From the NCBI GenBank assembly GCA_025356665.1, contig JANXRV010000044.1, positions 21,497-85,496 of the forward strand: a stretch of 64,000 nucleotides of DNA, read 5' to 3'. The notes beneath the pieces were generated by a model. That model had not been told where the DNA came from and did not search any database. It saw only the letters and a program-made list of their open reading frames with translations. Both the position numbers and the translations under genes were made by a program. Position 1 is the first letter of the stretch. Every line of letters begins with the position of its first letter. Positions 50,127 to 59,252 of this stretch are shown piece by piece. The stretch comes from CAITSH01 sp025356665 (GTDB taxonomy: Bacteria > Pseudomonadota > Gammaproteobacteria > Burkholderiales > SG8-39).

Positions 50127-50897
50127 ATGCTGCAAATGCTGATCTCCACCTTGCGTGAGGGCATAGAGGCCTTCCTGATTGTCGCCATCGCCGTCGCCTA
50201 CCTTAGAAAAACCGGGCGCGACGCCTTGCTGCCGGGTGTGTGGTCGGGGACAGCCGCGGCCCTCGTGTTGTCGACCCTGCTCGGCGTATTCCTCGCCGAA
50301 ACCGCGGTAAGCCCGTACTGGGAGGGCATGCTCGCCACGGCGGCGGCCATCATGGTCACTTCCATGGCCTTGTTCATGTCCCGCGCAGCCCGGCACATGC
50401 GTTCGGACATCGGCGCGCGGCTCGAAACGGCGGCAGGCCGGACCGGACCGGCGGCGGTCCTCGGCGTATTCGTATTTACCGTGCTGATGATCACCCGCGA
50501 AGGCATGGAAATGGCCCTGATCACCGTCACACTTTCGCGCAACGCCGGATCGGGCGCGCTGCTTGCAGGCTCGCTCATCGGCACCGTCCTCGCCACCCTG
50601 CTCGCGCTGGCTTGGATCCACTACGGACGGCGTGTCAACCTCGGCCTGTTTTTCCAGGTAACCGCCATATTCCTGGCAATTTTCGCCCTGCAGCTGGTCC
50701 TGCGTTCCATTTTTGAGTTCACCGAGGTGGACGCAATCCCCGGCATCGACAACGCCCGCTTGCACGACGTCACCGAAGAATGGGCGGAGGGCCGCTATGG
50801 CGACATCATCAGTGCGCTCCTGGTGATCGCCCCGCTCGCCTGGCTTGGATGGGCCGCGCACAAAGCACGGGGCAGCCTGTCCCTCTCGAAGCCCTGA
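50127..50897 (+). CDS. FTR1-family iron permease
   Basis: A 256-residue, seven-helix membrane protein of the OFeT/FTR1 (EfeU) family. Two REGxE iron-passage motifs: LREGIEAFLIV (residues 9-19) and ITREGMEMALI (about 128). It imports iron across the inner membrane, in other systems after oxidation by EfeO/B partners, which are absent here. ATG 50127 follows AAGGA, ten bases after tonB. The window's operon order is hemP-tonB-FTR1-receptor. Confidence 0.92.
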   Translation: MLQMLISTLREGIEAFLIVAIAVAYLRKTGRDALLPGVWSGTAAALVLSTLLGVFLAETAVSPYWEGMLATAAAIMVTSMALFMSRAARHMRSDIGARLETAAGRTGPAAVLGVFVFTVLMITREGMEMALITVTLSRNAGSGALLAGSLIGTVLATLLALAWIHYGRRVNLGLFFQVTAIFLAIFALQLVLRSIFEFTEVDAIPGIDNARLHDVTEEWAEGRYGDIISALLVIAPLAWLGWAAHKARGSLSLSKP

Positions 50898-51025
50898 TTT
50901 TTTAACCTGCAGTATCAGCACCGACTTTTGCACACGGCAAAGGGCGGTGCCGCCAGCCCGCAAGGCCCGCATTTTTCGTGGCCAGCCAGCCAGCTCCGGA
51001 ACACCACCGACCAAGGAGACTGACT

Positions 51026-53200
51026 GTGACTGTGAACACGAATGCGAAGCACACATGCAACACCACCGCCCTCAACACTGCGCTTGCCATCGCTGCGGTG
51101 GCGACAGGCCTAACCATGACGTCCTCGCCGGCCCGGGCGCAAACGCCAGTCACCCTGCCCGAGGTGAGCGTGCAGGGTCAGGCCGAGCGCGCCGATGGTC
51201 CAGTCGAGGGCTACCGCGCCGAGCGCTCGTCCACCTTCACCAAAACCGACACACCGCTCAAGGAGGTTCCCGCCTCCGTTAGCGTCGTCCCGGCCACGGT
51301 GATGAAGGACACCGCCATGCAAAGCATGGGCGACGTGTTCCGTTATGTGCCGGGCGTGCTGATGCACCAGGGTGAGGGCAACCGCGACCAGTTGGTCATC
51401 CGCGGCAACAGCACCACCGCTGATTTTTTTGTCAACGGCATCCGCGATGACGCGCAGGTCTTCCGCGACCTTTACAACCTTGAGCGCGTCGAGGTGCTGA
51501 AAGGCCCCGGCGGCATGGCCTTTGGCCGCGGCGGCGCCGGCGGCGTGGTAAACCGCGTCACCAAACGCCCGGAATTCGCCCCGGTCGGCGAGGTCAATCT
51601 CACCCTCGGCAGCTACAACCAGAAACGCGCCACCTTCGACGTCGGCGACAAGCTCAAGGACTCGGCGGCCTGGCGCCTCAACGCCATGATTGAGGACTCA
51701 GGCGGCTTCCGCAACGGCGCCTTCCTGCAACGCTATGCCTTCAATCCGACGGCAACATTCGTGCTTGATTCCCAGACCGCGCTCACCCTTGACTTTGAAC
51801 ATCTGCAGGACGTGCGCACGGCAGACCGCGGCTTTCCATCGCGCAACGGCGCACCGTTCAACGCCGATCCGGCGACCTTTTTCGGCAACGCCGCCGACAG
51901 CAACGCCCGCTCCAAGGTGGATGCCTTGTCCGCCGTGCTGGACCACGACTTCGGCGGCGGCCTGCAGGTGAAAAATAATTTCCGTGTCACGCAGTACGAC
52001 AAGTTCTATCAGAACACCTATCCGGGCAGCGCCGTCGACGCCGCCGGCAACATGAGCCTGTCGGCCTATAACAACGCCAATCTGCGCACCAACGTGTTCA
52101 ACCAGACCGATTTCACCCAAAAACTCAGCGCCGGCGGTTTCGAACATACGCTGCTGGCCGGCGTTGAACTGGGTCAGCAGAACAGCGCCAACAAGCGCAA
52201 CACCGGCTTTTTCGGCGCCGCAACCGCCATCACCGTTGCGGCCGCCAACCCCTACGCCGTGGTAACGCGTTTTGTGCCGAACGGCACCGACGCCGACAAC
52301 AAAGTCATCTCCGACACCGCCGCCGCCTATGTGCAGGACCAGATCGCGCTGACCAAGCAATGGAAGCTGCTCGCCGGCCTGCGCTACGACGTCTTCAAGG
52401 TCGATTTCGACGACAGGCGCACGCTGACGCCCCCGGTCGATCTCAAGCGAACCGACAAGGCCTTCAGCCCGCGCGCTGGCCTGATCTGGTCGCCGACCGC
52501 GGACTCCACCTACTACGCAAGCTACAGCTACGCCTTCCTGCCTTCTGGAGAGCAACTGGGCCTGGCAACGACAACGTCCGACCTGGCACCGGAAAAAGCC
52601 AAGAACTACGAACTGGGAGGGCGCTGGGACCTCAATCCCAAGCTGACACTCTCCGCGGCGCTGTTTCGCACCGACCGCACCGACGTGCGGGTGACCGATC
52701 CGGCCAATCCGGGCAGCTTCGTAAAAAGCGGCCAGCAGCGCACCGACGGCATCGAGATCGGGCTGCAGGGCGACATCACCCGTCGCTGGCAGGTCTACGC
52801 CGGCTACGCCCACCTCAACGGGCGCGTGCTGTCACCCCTCACCTCGGGCACCGCTGCGACCATCGCGGCGATCACGCCGGCGGGCAACAAAATCGGCTTG
52901 GTGCCGCAAAACACGCTGTCGGTGTGGAACAAGTTCGATCTGGGCGATGGCTGGGGAACCGGGCTGGGCCTGATCAGCCAATCCTCCTCGTTCACGTCGT
53001 TCAACAACAGTGTGACGCTGCCGGCGTTCGCGCGCGCCGACGGCGCGGTGTATTACGCCTTTGCGGGCGGCAAGACACGGCTTGCGCTCAACGTCGAGAA
53101 CCTCTTTGACAGGAAGTATTTCCCGACCGTGGATGGCGACAACAACATCAGCCCCGGGGCGCCGCGCACCGCCCGCATCTCGCTGTCGGCGAAGTTCTGA
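51026..53200 (+). CDS. TonB-dependent siderophore receptor
   Basis: A 724-residue outer-membrane receptor. Signal peptide to about residue 38 (TSSPARAQ). Plug domain with VEVLKGPGGMAFGRGGAGG, then a 22-strand barrel ending in RISLSAKF with terminal Phe. Sequence style (DQLVIRGNSTTADFFVNGIRDDAQVFRD) matches catecholate siderophore receptors such as Fiu. The start is GTG 51026, with AAGGAG seven bases before; another GTG is at 51032. It is the last gene of the Fur-type operon. Confidence 0.92.
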   Translation: MTVNTNAKHTCNTTALNTALAIAAVATGLTMTSSPARAQTPVTLPEVSVQGQAERADGPVEGYRAERSSTFTKTDTPLKEVPASVSVVPATVMKDTAMQSMGDVFRYVPGVLMHQGEGNRDQLVIRGNSTTADFFVNGIRDDAQVFRDLYNLERVEVLKGPGGMAFGRGGAGGVVNRVTKRPEFAPVGEVNLTLGSYNQKRATFDVGDKLKDSAAWRLNAMIEDSGGFRNGAFLQRYAFNPTATFVLDSQTALTLDFEHLQDVRTADRGFPSRNGAPFNADPATFFGNAADSNARSKVDALSAVLDHDFGGGLQVKNNFRVTQYDKFYQNTYPGSAVDAAGNMSLSAYNNANLRTNVFNQTDFTQKLSAGGFEHTLLAGVELGQQNSANKRNTGFFGAATAITVAAANPYAVVTRFVPNGTDADNKVISDTAAAYVQDQIALTKQWKLLAGLRYDVFKVDFDDRRTLTPPVDLKRTDKAFSPRAGLIWSPTADSTYYASYSYAFLPSGEQLGLATTTSDLAPEKAKNYELGGRWDLNPKLTLSAALFRTDRTDVRVTDPANPGSFVKSGQQRTDGIEIGLQGDITRRWQVYAGYAHLNGRVLSPLTSGTAATIAAITPAGNKIGLVPQNTLSVWNKFDLGDGWGTGLGLISQSSSFTSFNNSVTLPAFARADGAVYYAFAGGKTRLALNVENLFDRKYFPTVDGDNNISPGAPRTARISLSAKF

Positions 53201-53565
53201 ATTTCCGGCACAAGTGCACACGGCATCGCCCAATAGATTGCGCGCAACATGGCGGGCGAATATGCTTTTGTCATAAGTTGATACCCTGCCCGGAAACCTT
53301 CCCGTAGCCGAACGGGCCCAATCAAGACCTAAAAGCGGTACGGTGGCTGCCGACGGGTAGCCGCGCTACTGTGGCGGACGAATCCTCCCTTCGTCCACTT
53401 TTTTGCCTTGTCCGTTGGTATGTTCATCCCGGGGACCGTCATCCTCGCAGTTATAATCTCTGCGCTCGGCAAGCGGGTACAGCCCGCGCGGGCTGCCGGT
53501 TGATGCGGACCGTTACCAGCGCGAATCAGACCGGGCGACTCTCCTTAAAAATAGAGGATTTCAGA
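53201..53565. other. 365-base gap before ugpB
   Basis: Contains TATAAT at 53452-53457 without a good -35, a perfect 14-base palindrome AGCCCGCGCGGGCT at 53481-53494, and one CCGTCAT that resembles half a PHO box at 53437-53443. No terminator with T-run after the receptor and no riboswitch that I can fold by eye. Confidence 0.5.
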
Positions 53566-54888
53566 TTGAACTCCAAATTGATCAAGGCTGTGGTTTTTTG
53601 CTCCGCACTTTTTGCCGCCGTCGTAACCGTGCCTGCCGGCGCGACCACTGAAATCCAGCTCTGGCATGCCATGGAAGGGGTGCCGGCCGAGGTCCTGGTA
53701 CAACTGGTCGAGCGCTTCAACGCCAGCCAGAAAAACTGGCAGGTAGCGCCCACTTACAAGGGCGGCTACCAGGAGACTCTGGAAGCGGGCGTGCTCGCCT
53801 CACGCGGCGGCAAGGCTCCGCACCTGTTGCAGGTTTATGAAGTGGGAACCGCCGGCATGATGGCCTCACCCAAAATGTTCAAACCGCTGCACCAACTCGC
53901 CGCCGAAAACCGCATGAAGCTCGAAACCTACGCGCCTTCGGTTGCCGCATTTTTCTCCGATGCAAAAGGCCACCTGCAAGCCCTGCCATTCAACAACTCG
54001 ACGCCGGTGCTTTACTACAACCGCGACAAATTCATCAAGGCCGGCCTCAACCCGGATATCCCCCCCAAGACCTGGACAGAGCTGCAGGTGAGCCTGCTGG
54101 CGCTACACGATGCGGGCGAGACCTGCCCCTACACCACCTCATGGCAATCCTGGGTACACCTGGAGAACCAGAGCGCCTGGCACAATCATCCGTTCGCCAG
54201 CGAAAACAACGGGCTTGGCGGCACACGCGCCCTACTCGAATTCAACAGCTACCTGATGATCAAGCACATCTCCTTGATGTCCTCGTGGGTGAAATCCAAG
54301 CTGTTTCATTACTCGGGCCGCACCAACCAGGCCGACGTGCGCTTTGCCGCAGGCGAGTGCGCGGTGCTCACCGGCTCTTCGGCCGCCTACTCGAGCTTTA
54401 AGCGCGGCGCCGGTTTCAAACTCGGTGTCGGACAATTACCGTATTACGACGACTACAACAAAGCGCCCTACAACACACTAATCGGCGGCGCAGCGCTATG
54501 GGCCATGGCCGGCAAGGCCGGCGGGGATTATGCCGGTGTCGCGCGCTTTCTCGAATTTCTCGCCTCCCCGGTGATCATGGCCGAGTGGAGCGAGAAGACC
54601 GGCTATGTTCCGGTGACGCGCGGCTCCTTTCTGGCCATGAAAAACACCGGGCACTTCAAGGAGAACCCGGATCTGGAAATCGCCGTCCACCAGCTTGCCG
54701 GCGTCAAACCGGGCAATTTTGCCAAAGGCGTGCGCCTCGGTAACTTCCCGCGCATCCGCGACATCATCGACGAGGAACTCGAACTGGTCTGGGACGGCAG
54801 CAAGGCGCCCAAGACAGCACTGGATGACGCCGTGACGCGTGGCAACGTCCTGCTGCGCCAGTTTGAGAAATCCGCCGGCCATAAGTAG
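53566..54888 (+). CDS. ugpB: Glycerol-3-phosphate ABC transporter substrate-binding protein
   Basis: A 440-residue periplasmic binding protein. Signal peptide MNSKLIKAVVFCSALFAAVV (cleavage near AGATT). Then TEIQLWHAMEGVPAEVL, QALPFNNSTPVLYYNRD, and GGAALWAMAG, strongly UgpB-like. It binds sn-glycerol 3-phosphate or its diesters for import. The start is TTG 53566 with GAGG eight bases before. The permease and ATPase genes ugpA, ugpE and ugpC that normally follow are missing; ugpQ comes next after 98 bases. Confidence 0.92.
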   Translation: MNSKLIKAVVFCSALFAAVVTVPAGATTEIQLWHAMEGVPAEVLVQLVERFNASQKNWQVAPTYKGGYQETLEAGVLASRGGKAPHLLQVYEVGTAGMMASPKMFKPLHQLAAENRMKLETYAPSVAAFFSDAKGHLQALPFNNSTPVLYYNRDKFIKAGLNPDIPPKTWTELQVSLLALHDAGETCPYTTSWQSWVHLENQSAWHNHPFASENNGLGGTRALLEFNSYLMIKHISLMSSWVKSKLFHYSGRTNQADVRFAAGECAVLTGSSAAYSSFKRGAGFKLGVGQLPYYDDYNKAPYNTLIGGAALWAMAGKAGGDYAGVARFLEFLASPVIMAEWSEKTGYVPVTRGSFLAMKNTGHFKENPDLEIAVHQLAGVKPGNFAKGVRLGNFPRIRDIIDEELELVWDGSKAPKTALDDAVTRGNVLLRQFEKSAGHK

Positions 54889-54986
54889 GTGGTCATCGGT
54901 AATTGGTTACGGGTCAGCATTTACCCGCCCGCTGGAGGCGGCTGGCTAAGGACAGACGATAAACCGGACAAGTAATAAGGAAAGCG

Positions 54987-55727
54987 ATGAAAGCGTGGCC
55001 CTACCCGAGGATGATCGCCCACCGCGGCGGCGGCACGCTTGCCCCGGAGAACACGCTTGCGGCCATCCGCACCGCCCCCGTCCACGGCTATGGCGGCGTC
55101 GAATTCGACGTCATGCTGAGCGCCGATAATCAAGCCGTACTCATCCACGATGAAACGCTTGAGCGCACCACCAGCGGCAAAGGCAAGGTCGCCGACACGA
55201 CGCTTGCCGTGCTGGCCAGCCTCGATGCCGGCAGCTGGAAGGACCCGCGTTTTGGCGGCGAGCCGGTGCCCTCCTTCGAAGCCGCAGCAAGGCTTTGCAT
55301 TGAGCTGGGCCTGTGGGCGAACATCGAAATAAAACCGGCGCACGGTCACGCGGCAAAAACCGGGGAGATCGCCGGACGCATCGTAGCGCGACTGTGGCGG
55401 GGTGAAAAGACCTTGCCGCTTATCTCCTCGTTCCGCCGCGCCGCCTTGGTGACCGCACACAAGGCGGCGCCGCACATTCCGCTTGGCTGGCTGGTAGACC
55501 GCATCGAGCCGGGCTGGCAGGAACAACTGTTCGACCTGGATTGTGTGTCGCTCAATTGCAACCAGGCCCATCTGACCGAGGCGCAGGCGCGCGAAGTCAA
55601 GGATGCTGGATACTGGCTGTTTTGCTGGACGGTGAACGATCCGGTGACCGCACGGCGCCTGTTTGACTGGGGCGTGGACGCCATGGTTACCGACCGCCTC
55701 GACCTTCTGCCCCCGCACGCGGGCTGA
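54987..55727 (+). CDS. ugpQ: Glycerophosphodiester phosphodiesterase
   Basis: A 246-residue cytosolic GDPD that splits glycerophosphodiesters to glycerol 3-phosphate and alcohol. Motifs: IAHRGGGTLAPENTLAAI (catalytic His and metal), VEFDVMLSADNQAVLIHDETL (second His), NIEIKPA, and WTVND near the end. The triose-phosphate-isomerase barrel is complete. It would process diesters taken up through the Ugp system. Confidence 0.94.
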   Translation: MKAWPYPRMIAHRGGGTLAPENTLAAIRTAPVHGYGGVEFDVMLSADNQAVLIHDETLERTTSGKGKVADTTLAVLASLDAGSWKDPRFGGEPVPSFEAAARLCIELGLWANIEIKPAHGHAAKTGEIAGRIVARLWRGEKTLPLISSFRRAALVTAHKAAPHIPLGWLVDRIEPGWQEQLFDLDCVSLNCNQAHLTEAQAREVKDAGYWLFCWTVNDPVTARRLFDWGVDAMVTDRLDLLPPHAG

Positions 55728-55865
55728 CACGCTGACAATTGCTTACAATCTATTACGATTCATTAGCGACCCGCCGGCGTACACGGGCGTTATTGGAAGA
55801 GTGGGAAACATATTCCCCGACAGGGCTCTAAACCAGCACAAACAACCAAACTCAGGAGATCGATC

Positions 55866-56210
55866 ATGAACATGACCAAAACCACCTTAGCGGCGTTGCT
55901 CATCGGCGCATTCACTCTCACCGCCTTTGCCCAGGCGCCGGCCAGAGACCCGGCCGCCACGCCCGGCATAGACAAACGCCAGGCGAACCAGGAAAAGCGT
56001 ATCGAGCAAGGTGTGCAGTCGGGCCAACTCAACCAGAAGGAGGCCGCGCGTCTTGAAAAACGCGAAGCCAAACTTGAGGCCGACAAGAAGGCGGCACAGG
56101 CTGATGGCAAGGTGACCGCGGCAGAGCGGCGCAAACTGAACCGCGAAGCGGATCGCGACAGCCGCGCCATTTACCGTGAAAAGCACGACGCGCAGCGCGC
56201 GCACAAGTAA
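55866..56210 (+). CDS. Small exported, highly charged helical protein
   Basis: A 114-residue protein. Signal peptide MTKTTLAALLIGAFTLTAFA (cleavage near AFAQA), then about 85 residues almost only of Lys, Arg, Glu, Asp, Gln and Ala, in two repeats of the type QEKRIEQGVQSGQLNQKEAARLEKRE. A two-helix coiled coil in the periplasm is expected. Similar small proteins are common in betaproteobacteria but not characterised. AGGAG precedes the start; CTGACA and TACGAT at 55732/55754 are a possible promoter. A strong terminator follows. Confidence 0.75.
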   Translation: MNMTKTTLAALLIGAFTLTAFAQAPARDPAATPGIDKRQANQEKRIEQGVQSGQLNQKEAARLEKREAKLEADKKAAQADGKVTAAERRKLNREADRDSRAIYREKHDAQRAHK

Positions 56211-56253
56211 GCCGGCGCATTGAGCAAGCGCAAGCTTCATCAGCCTGCAAAGG

Positions 56254-56286
56254 CAAAAAAAGCCCGGTGATACCGGGCTTTTTTAT
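56254..56286. terminator. Bidirectional intrinsic terminator
   Basis: A-run, AGCCCGGT, a GAT loop, ACCGGGCT and a T-run (through 56284). Classical rho-independent form on both strands, between the small exported protein gene and the convergent phosphomannomutase gene. Confidence 0.93.
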
Positions 56287-56296
56287 TGCGGCAAGC

Positions 56297-56340
56297 GTCT
56301 GCAAACCCGCGCCCAGTGGGCGTTTCCAGCCATTCCCTAC
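56297..56340. repeat. REP-like palindromic repeat, copy 6
   Basis: GTCTGCAAACCCGCGCCCAG, then TGGGCGTTTCCAGCCATTCC and CTAC, ending four bases before the phosphomannomutase stop. AAACCCGCGCCC pairs with GGGCGTTT. Confidence 0.8.
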
Positions 56341-56343
56341 TAT

Positions 56344-57732
56344 TCAGAACGGTAGCGTCAGACCGGGTTTGACGGCGTTGAGCGCGGCGCGAAAATCGGC
56401 CTGGATGCGCCCGAGCGCCGTCTCGCTGTCCGCCTCGAAGCGCAGCACGATCACCGGCGTGGTGTTGGAGGCGCGCGCAAGACCAAAGCCGTCGGCGTAC
56501 TCGACACGCAAGCCGTCCATGGTGATGACCTCAAGCGCGCCGGAAAATTTCACGCTCTGCTGCATTTGCGCGATCAGACGATGCGGTTCGCCCTCGGCCA
56601 GCTTGATGTTGAGCTCGGGCGTGGACAAGGCATCAGGCAGGGCGTTGAGGACAGCGCTCGGGTCGGCATCGCGCGACAAAATTTCGAGCAGGCGCGCGCC
56701 GGCGTACTGTCCGTCATCAAAACCGAACCAGCGCTCGCCAAAAAACGTGTGGCCGCTCATTTCACCGGCGAGCGGCGCACCGGAGAGTTTCATCTTCGCT
56801 TTGATCAACGAGTGGCCGGTCTTCCACATCACCGGCCTGCCGCCATGCTCACGGATCCAGGGCGCGAGCTTGCGCGTGCACTTGACGTCAAAAATTATTT
56901 CCGCGCCGGGGTTGCGTGACAGCACGTCCGCGGCGTAGAGCATCAGTTGCCGGTCCGGGTAAATGATGTCACCCCCGCGCGTCACCACACCCAGTCTGTC
57001 GCCGTCGCCGTCAAAAGCGAGGCCCAGCTCGGCGCCCTGCGCCTTTACCGCCTTGATCAGGTCCTGCAGGTTCTCGGGTTTGGATGGATCGGGATGGTGA
57101 TTGGGAAAATTGCCGTCCACCTCGCAGAATAGTTCCGTGACCTCACAACCGAGGCGGCGGTACAACTCACCCGCCGTGGCGCCCGCCACACCGTTGCCGC
57201 AATCGAGCACGACCTTCATCGGCCGCGCGAGCTTCACATCACCGACAATGCGCGACAGGTAGGCTTCGCGCACGTCGGCGGTCGAAAAGGCGCCCGCCCC
57301 GTCGACGGACTCGGTGAAATCGCCGGCTTCGATGCGCATGCGCAGCGCCTGGATGTCGTCGCCAGACAAGGTCGTGCCACCGAGCACCATTTTCAGGCCG
57401 TTGTAATCGGGCGGATTATGACTGCCTGTCACGGCCACCGCGCTGCCGCAGCCAAGGTGATGCGCAGCGAAATACACCATGGGTGTGGCGACTATGCCGA
57501 CATCGATAACATTCACACCGGCGGCACGAATACCCTCAGACAAGGCGGCGGCGAGGGCGGGCCCCGAATGCCGGCCGTCACGCCCCACGGCGATCGTCGT
57601 TTGCCCGCGCGCGCGCGCCTCACTGCCAAGGGCGCGGCCAATAAGTCGCACGCCCTCCTCGGTAAGCGTTTTGCCGACGATGCCCCGAATGTCGTAGGCC
57701 TTGAAAATTTCGGGCGGGGGAAGCGCAATCAT
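56344..57732 (-). CDS. algC: Phosphomannomutase/phosphoglucomutase
   Basis: A 462-residue alpha-D-phosphohexomutase. Domain 1 has the phosphoserine loop AVTGSHNPPDYNG; metal loop AFDGDGDRLG; sugar-binding GEMSGHTFFGE; and the phosphate-binding domain 4 ends RASNTTPVIVLRFEA. It interconverts mannose or glucose 1- and 6-phosphates for exopolysaccharide and LPS. The start is ATG 57732, eight bases after the YheT stop, same strand. The symbol follows the Pseudomonas homologue. Confidence 0.95.
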   Translation of the reverse strand: MIALPPPEIFKAYDIRGIVGKTLTEEGVRLIGRALGSEARARGQTTIAVGRDGRHSGPALAAALSEGIRAAGVNVIDVGIVATPMVYFAAHHLGCGSAVAVTGSHNPPDYNGLKMVLGGTTLSGDDIQALRMRIEAGDFTESVDGAGAFSTADVREAYLSRIVGDVKLARPMKVVLDCGNGVAGATAGELYRRLGCEVTELFCEVDGNFPNHHPDPSKPENLQDLIKAVKAQGAELGLAFDGDGDRLGVVTRGGDIIYPDRQLMLYAADVLSRNPGAEIIFDVKCTRKLAPWIREHGGRPVMWKTGHSLIKAKMKLSGAPLAGEMSGHTFFGERWFGFDDGQYAGARLLEILSRDADPSAVLNALPDALSTPELNIKLAEGEPHRLIAQMQQSVKFSGALEVITMDGLRVEYADGFGLARASNTTPVIVLRFEADSETALGRIQADFRAALNAVKPGLTLPF

Positions 57733-57739
57733 CAGGGCC

Positions 57740-58735
57740 TCAGCTATGTGCGGAAAAGAAGGACAGTATACGTTGCGGCAGCCAGTCGAGCTGCCCGGGC
57801 CAGGCACCACGCACGAATCCGACATGGCCGCCCTCCCGCGGATAATCCAGCCGGACCAGCGCCGAGACTTCGCTCGCGTCCGGCAGGTAACGCGCCGGCA
57901 TGAAAGGGTCGTTCAAGGCGTTGAGAACGAGGGTCGGTACGGCAACGTCCCGCAAACCCGCCTTGGAACTCGCGCGCGTCCAGTAATCATCCGTATCACG
58001 ATAGCCGTGCAGGGGCGCGGTGACGACATTGTCAAAATCGCGCAGCGTGGCCGCAGCGAGCATCGCCGCGCGATCGACCACGCCGGGAAACTGCTCCAGC
58101 TTGGCCAGCGTCTTTTTTTTCATGGTCGACAAAAACATGCGCGAATAAACCAGGTTGAAGCCGCGCCCGAGCGCGTCCCCGGCCCCCATCAGATCGAGTG
58201 GCGCCGACACTGCGGCAGCAACATCGGCGAGTGTCGCGGCGGCAACGCCGCGCTCACCGAGGCACTTGAGCAGCGCGTTGCCGCCCAGCGACACACCCAT
58301 GGCATAGAGCGGTGCACTGCCCGCGGCCTTGCGCATGCGCGCAAGAATCCAGGCGACCTCAGCGGCATCGCCCGAATGATAGGCGCGCGGCATGCGGTTA
58401 ATCTCGCCCGAGCAACCGCGAAAATGTGGAAACGCGCCGCGCCAGCCGCGCGCCGCCAAGGCCGCCAACAGCGCCTGCGCGTAATGGCTGCGCGAACTGC
58501 CTTCCAGGCCGTGGAACAGCACCACCAGCGGACGCGACGCGTCGCCCTTAAACCAGTCTACATCGATGAAATCCCCATCGGGCGCATCCCAGCGCTCACG
58601 CTGCAGGGGCGGCAGCGCACGCTGGCGCAAGAGCGCGGCATAAATAGTCTGCAGGTTGCCACCTGGCAGCCAGGCCGGCGGCACATAGGGCGGTCCGCCA
58701 TCATCGGCGCGAAAACCGTCTGATCCGGGCCGCAT
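57740..58735 (-). CDS. YheT-family alpha/beta hydrolase
   Basis: A 331-residue hydrolase of the YheT/ABHD1-3 group. Patterns: WLPGGNLQTIYAAL, VVLFHGLEGSSRSHYAQAL, FPHFRGCSGEIN, and nucleophile elbow MGVSLGGNALLKCLGE. The acid and His are in NALNDPFMP and EGGHVGF. No signal peptide. The physiological ester is unknown. It sits between an NTF2-like protein and the phosphohexomutase with tight spacing. Confidence 0.9.
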   Translation of the reverse strand: MRPGSDGFRADDGGPPYVPPAWLPGGNLQTIYAALLRQRALPPLQRERWDAPDGDFIDVDWFKGDASRPLVVLFHGLEGSSRSHYAQALLAALAARGWRGAFPHFRGCSGEINRMPRAYHSGDAAEVAWILARMRKAAGSAPLYAMGVSLGGNALLKCLGERGVAAATLADVAAAVSAPLDLMGAGDALGRGFNLVYSRMFLSTMKKKTLAKLEQFPGVVDRAAMLAAATLRDFDNVVTAPLHGYRDTDDYWTRASSKAGLRDVAVPTLVLNALNDPFMPARYLPDASEVSALVRLDYPREGGHVGFVRGAWPGQLDWLPQRILSFFSAHS

Positions 58736-58757
58736 GCTCAGCCGGGCAATCGCGCGA

Positions 58758-59198
58758 TCAATGCAGAATTTTTGGCGCTTCCCCGGGGCGGGGCGCCTGC
58801 GTTTGCAGGTCCTGCGGTGCCGGCGAGGCGTGGTGCAAGATCATGCGCCAGCCGCTCGCATTACGCATATAGACATTGGTGGCGATGACCGGATGACGCA
58901 CACCCTTTTCCCCGCTGACGAGAAGGCTCTCGTGCACACTATGCACCGCCAGCATCATCCCGCTCACCTGCGTCTGGTTGGTGATATGCACCTGCAGGCG
59001 CTGGCCGGAACGGCAGATGGCCGCCCATCCTGCGCGCACCTGCTCAAAGCCGGCTAGGCGCTCGCCCCCCGGGTGCACACAGACAACCTCCTCGTCATCC
59101 GCCCACACTTCCATCATCGCTTCGAGGTCGCCGCGCTCAAGCGCTTCGTAAAACGCCGCTTCCGCATCTTGCGCCGTCGGGAAAGAGGTCTTTTTCAT
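58758..59198 (-). CDS. NTF2-like (SnoaL) protein
   Basis: A 146-residue NTF2-fold protein: AAFYEALERGDLEAMMEVWADDE, then VCVHPGGERLAGFEQVRAGW and GWRMILHHASPAP. This subgroup often carries HPGG and is annotated nuclear transport factor 2 family. No catalytic residues can be given. Start ATG 59198. Confidence 0.88.
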   Translation of the reverse strand: MKKTSFPTAQDAEAAFYEALERGDLEAMMEVWADDEEVVCVHPGGERLAGFEQVRAGWAAICRSGQRLQVHITNQTQVSGMMLAVHSVHESLLVSGEKGVRHPVIATNVYMRNASGWRMILHHASPAPQDLQTQAPRPGEAPKILH

Positions 59199-59252
59199 TT
59201 GCCGCCGATGGTCGCCGAAAGCCTTGGCACCTGACTGGCGCTGCGACCCGCG

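Noticed and set aside
53437..53457. PHO box for ugpB
   Set aside because: Only one half-site (CCGTCAT) is acceptable; the second half does not match the CTGTCA form.
53201..53565. Possible cobalamin riboswitch before ugpB
   Set aside because: Fragments such as CGGTGGCTGCCGACGGG recall it, but the conserved B12 box and order of helices are not there.
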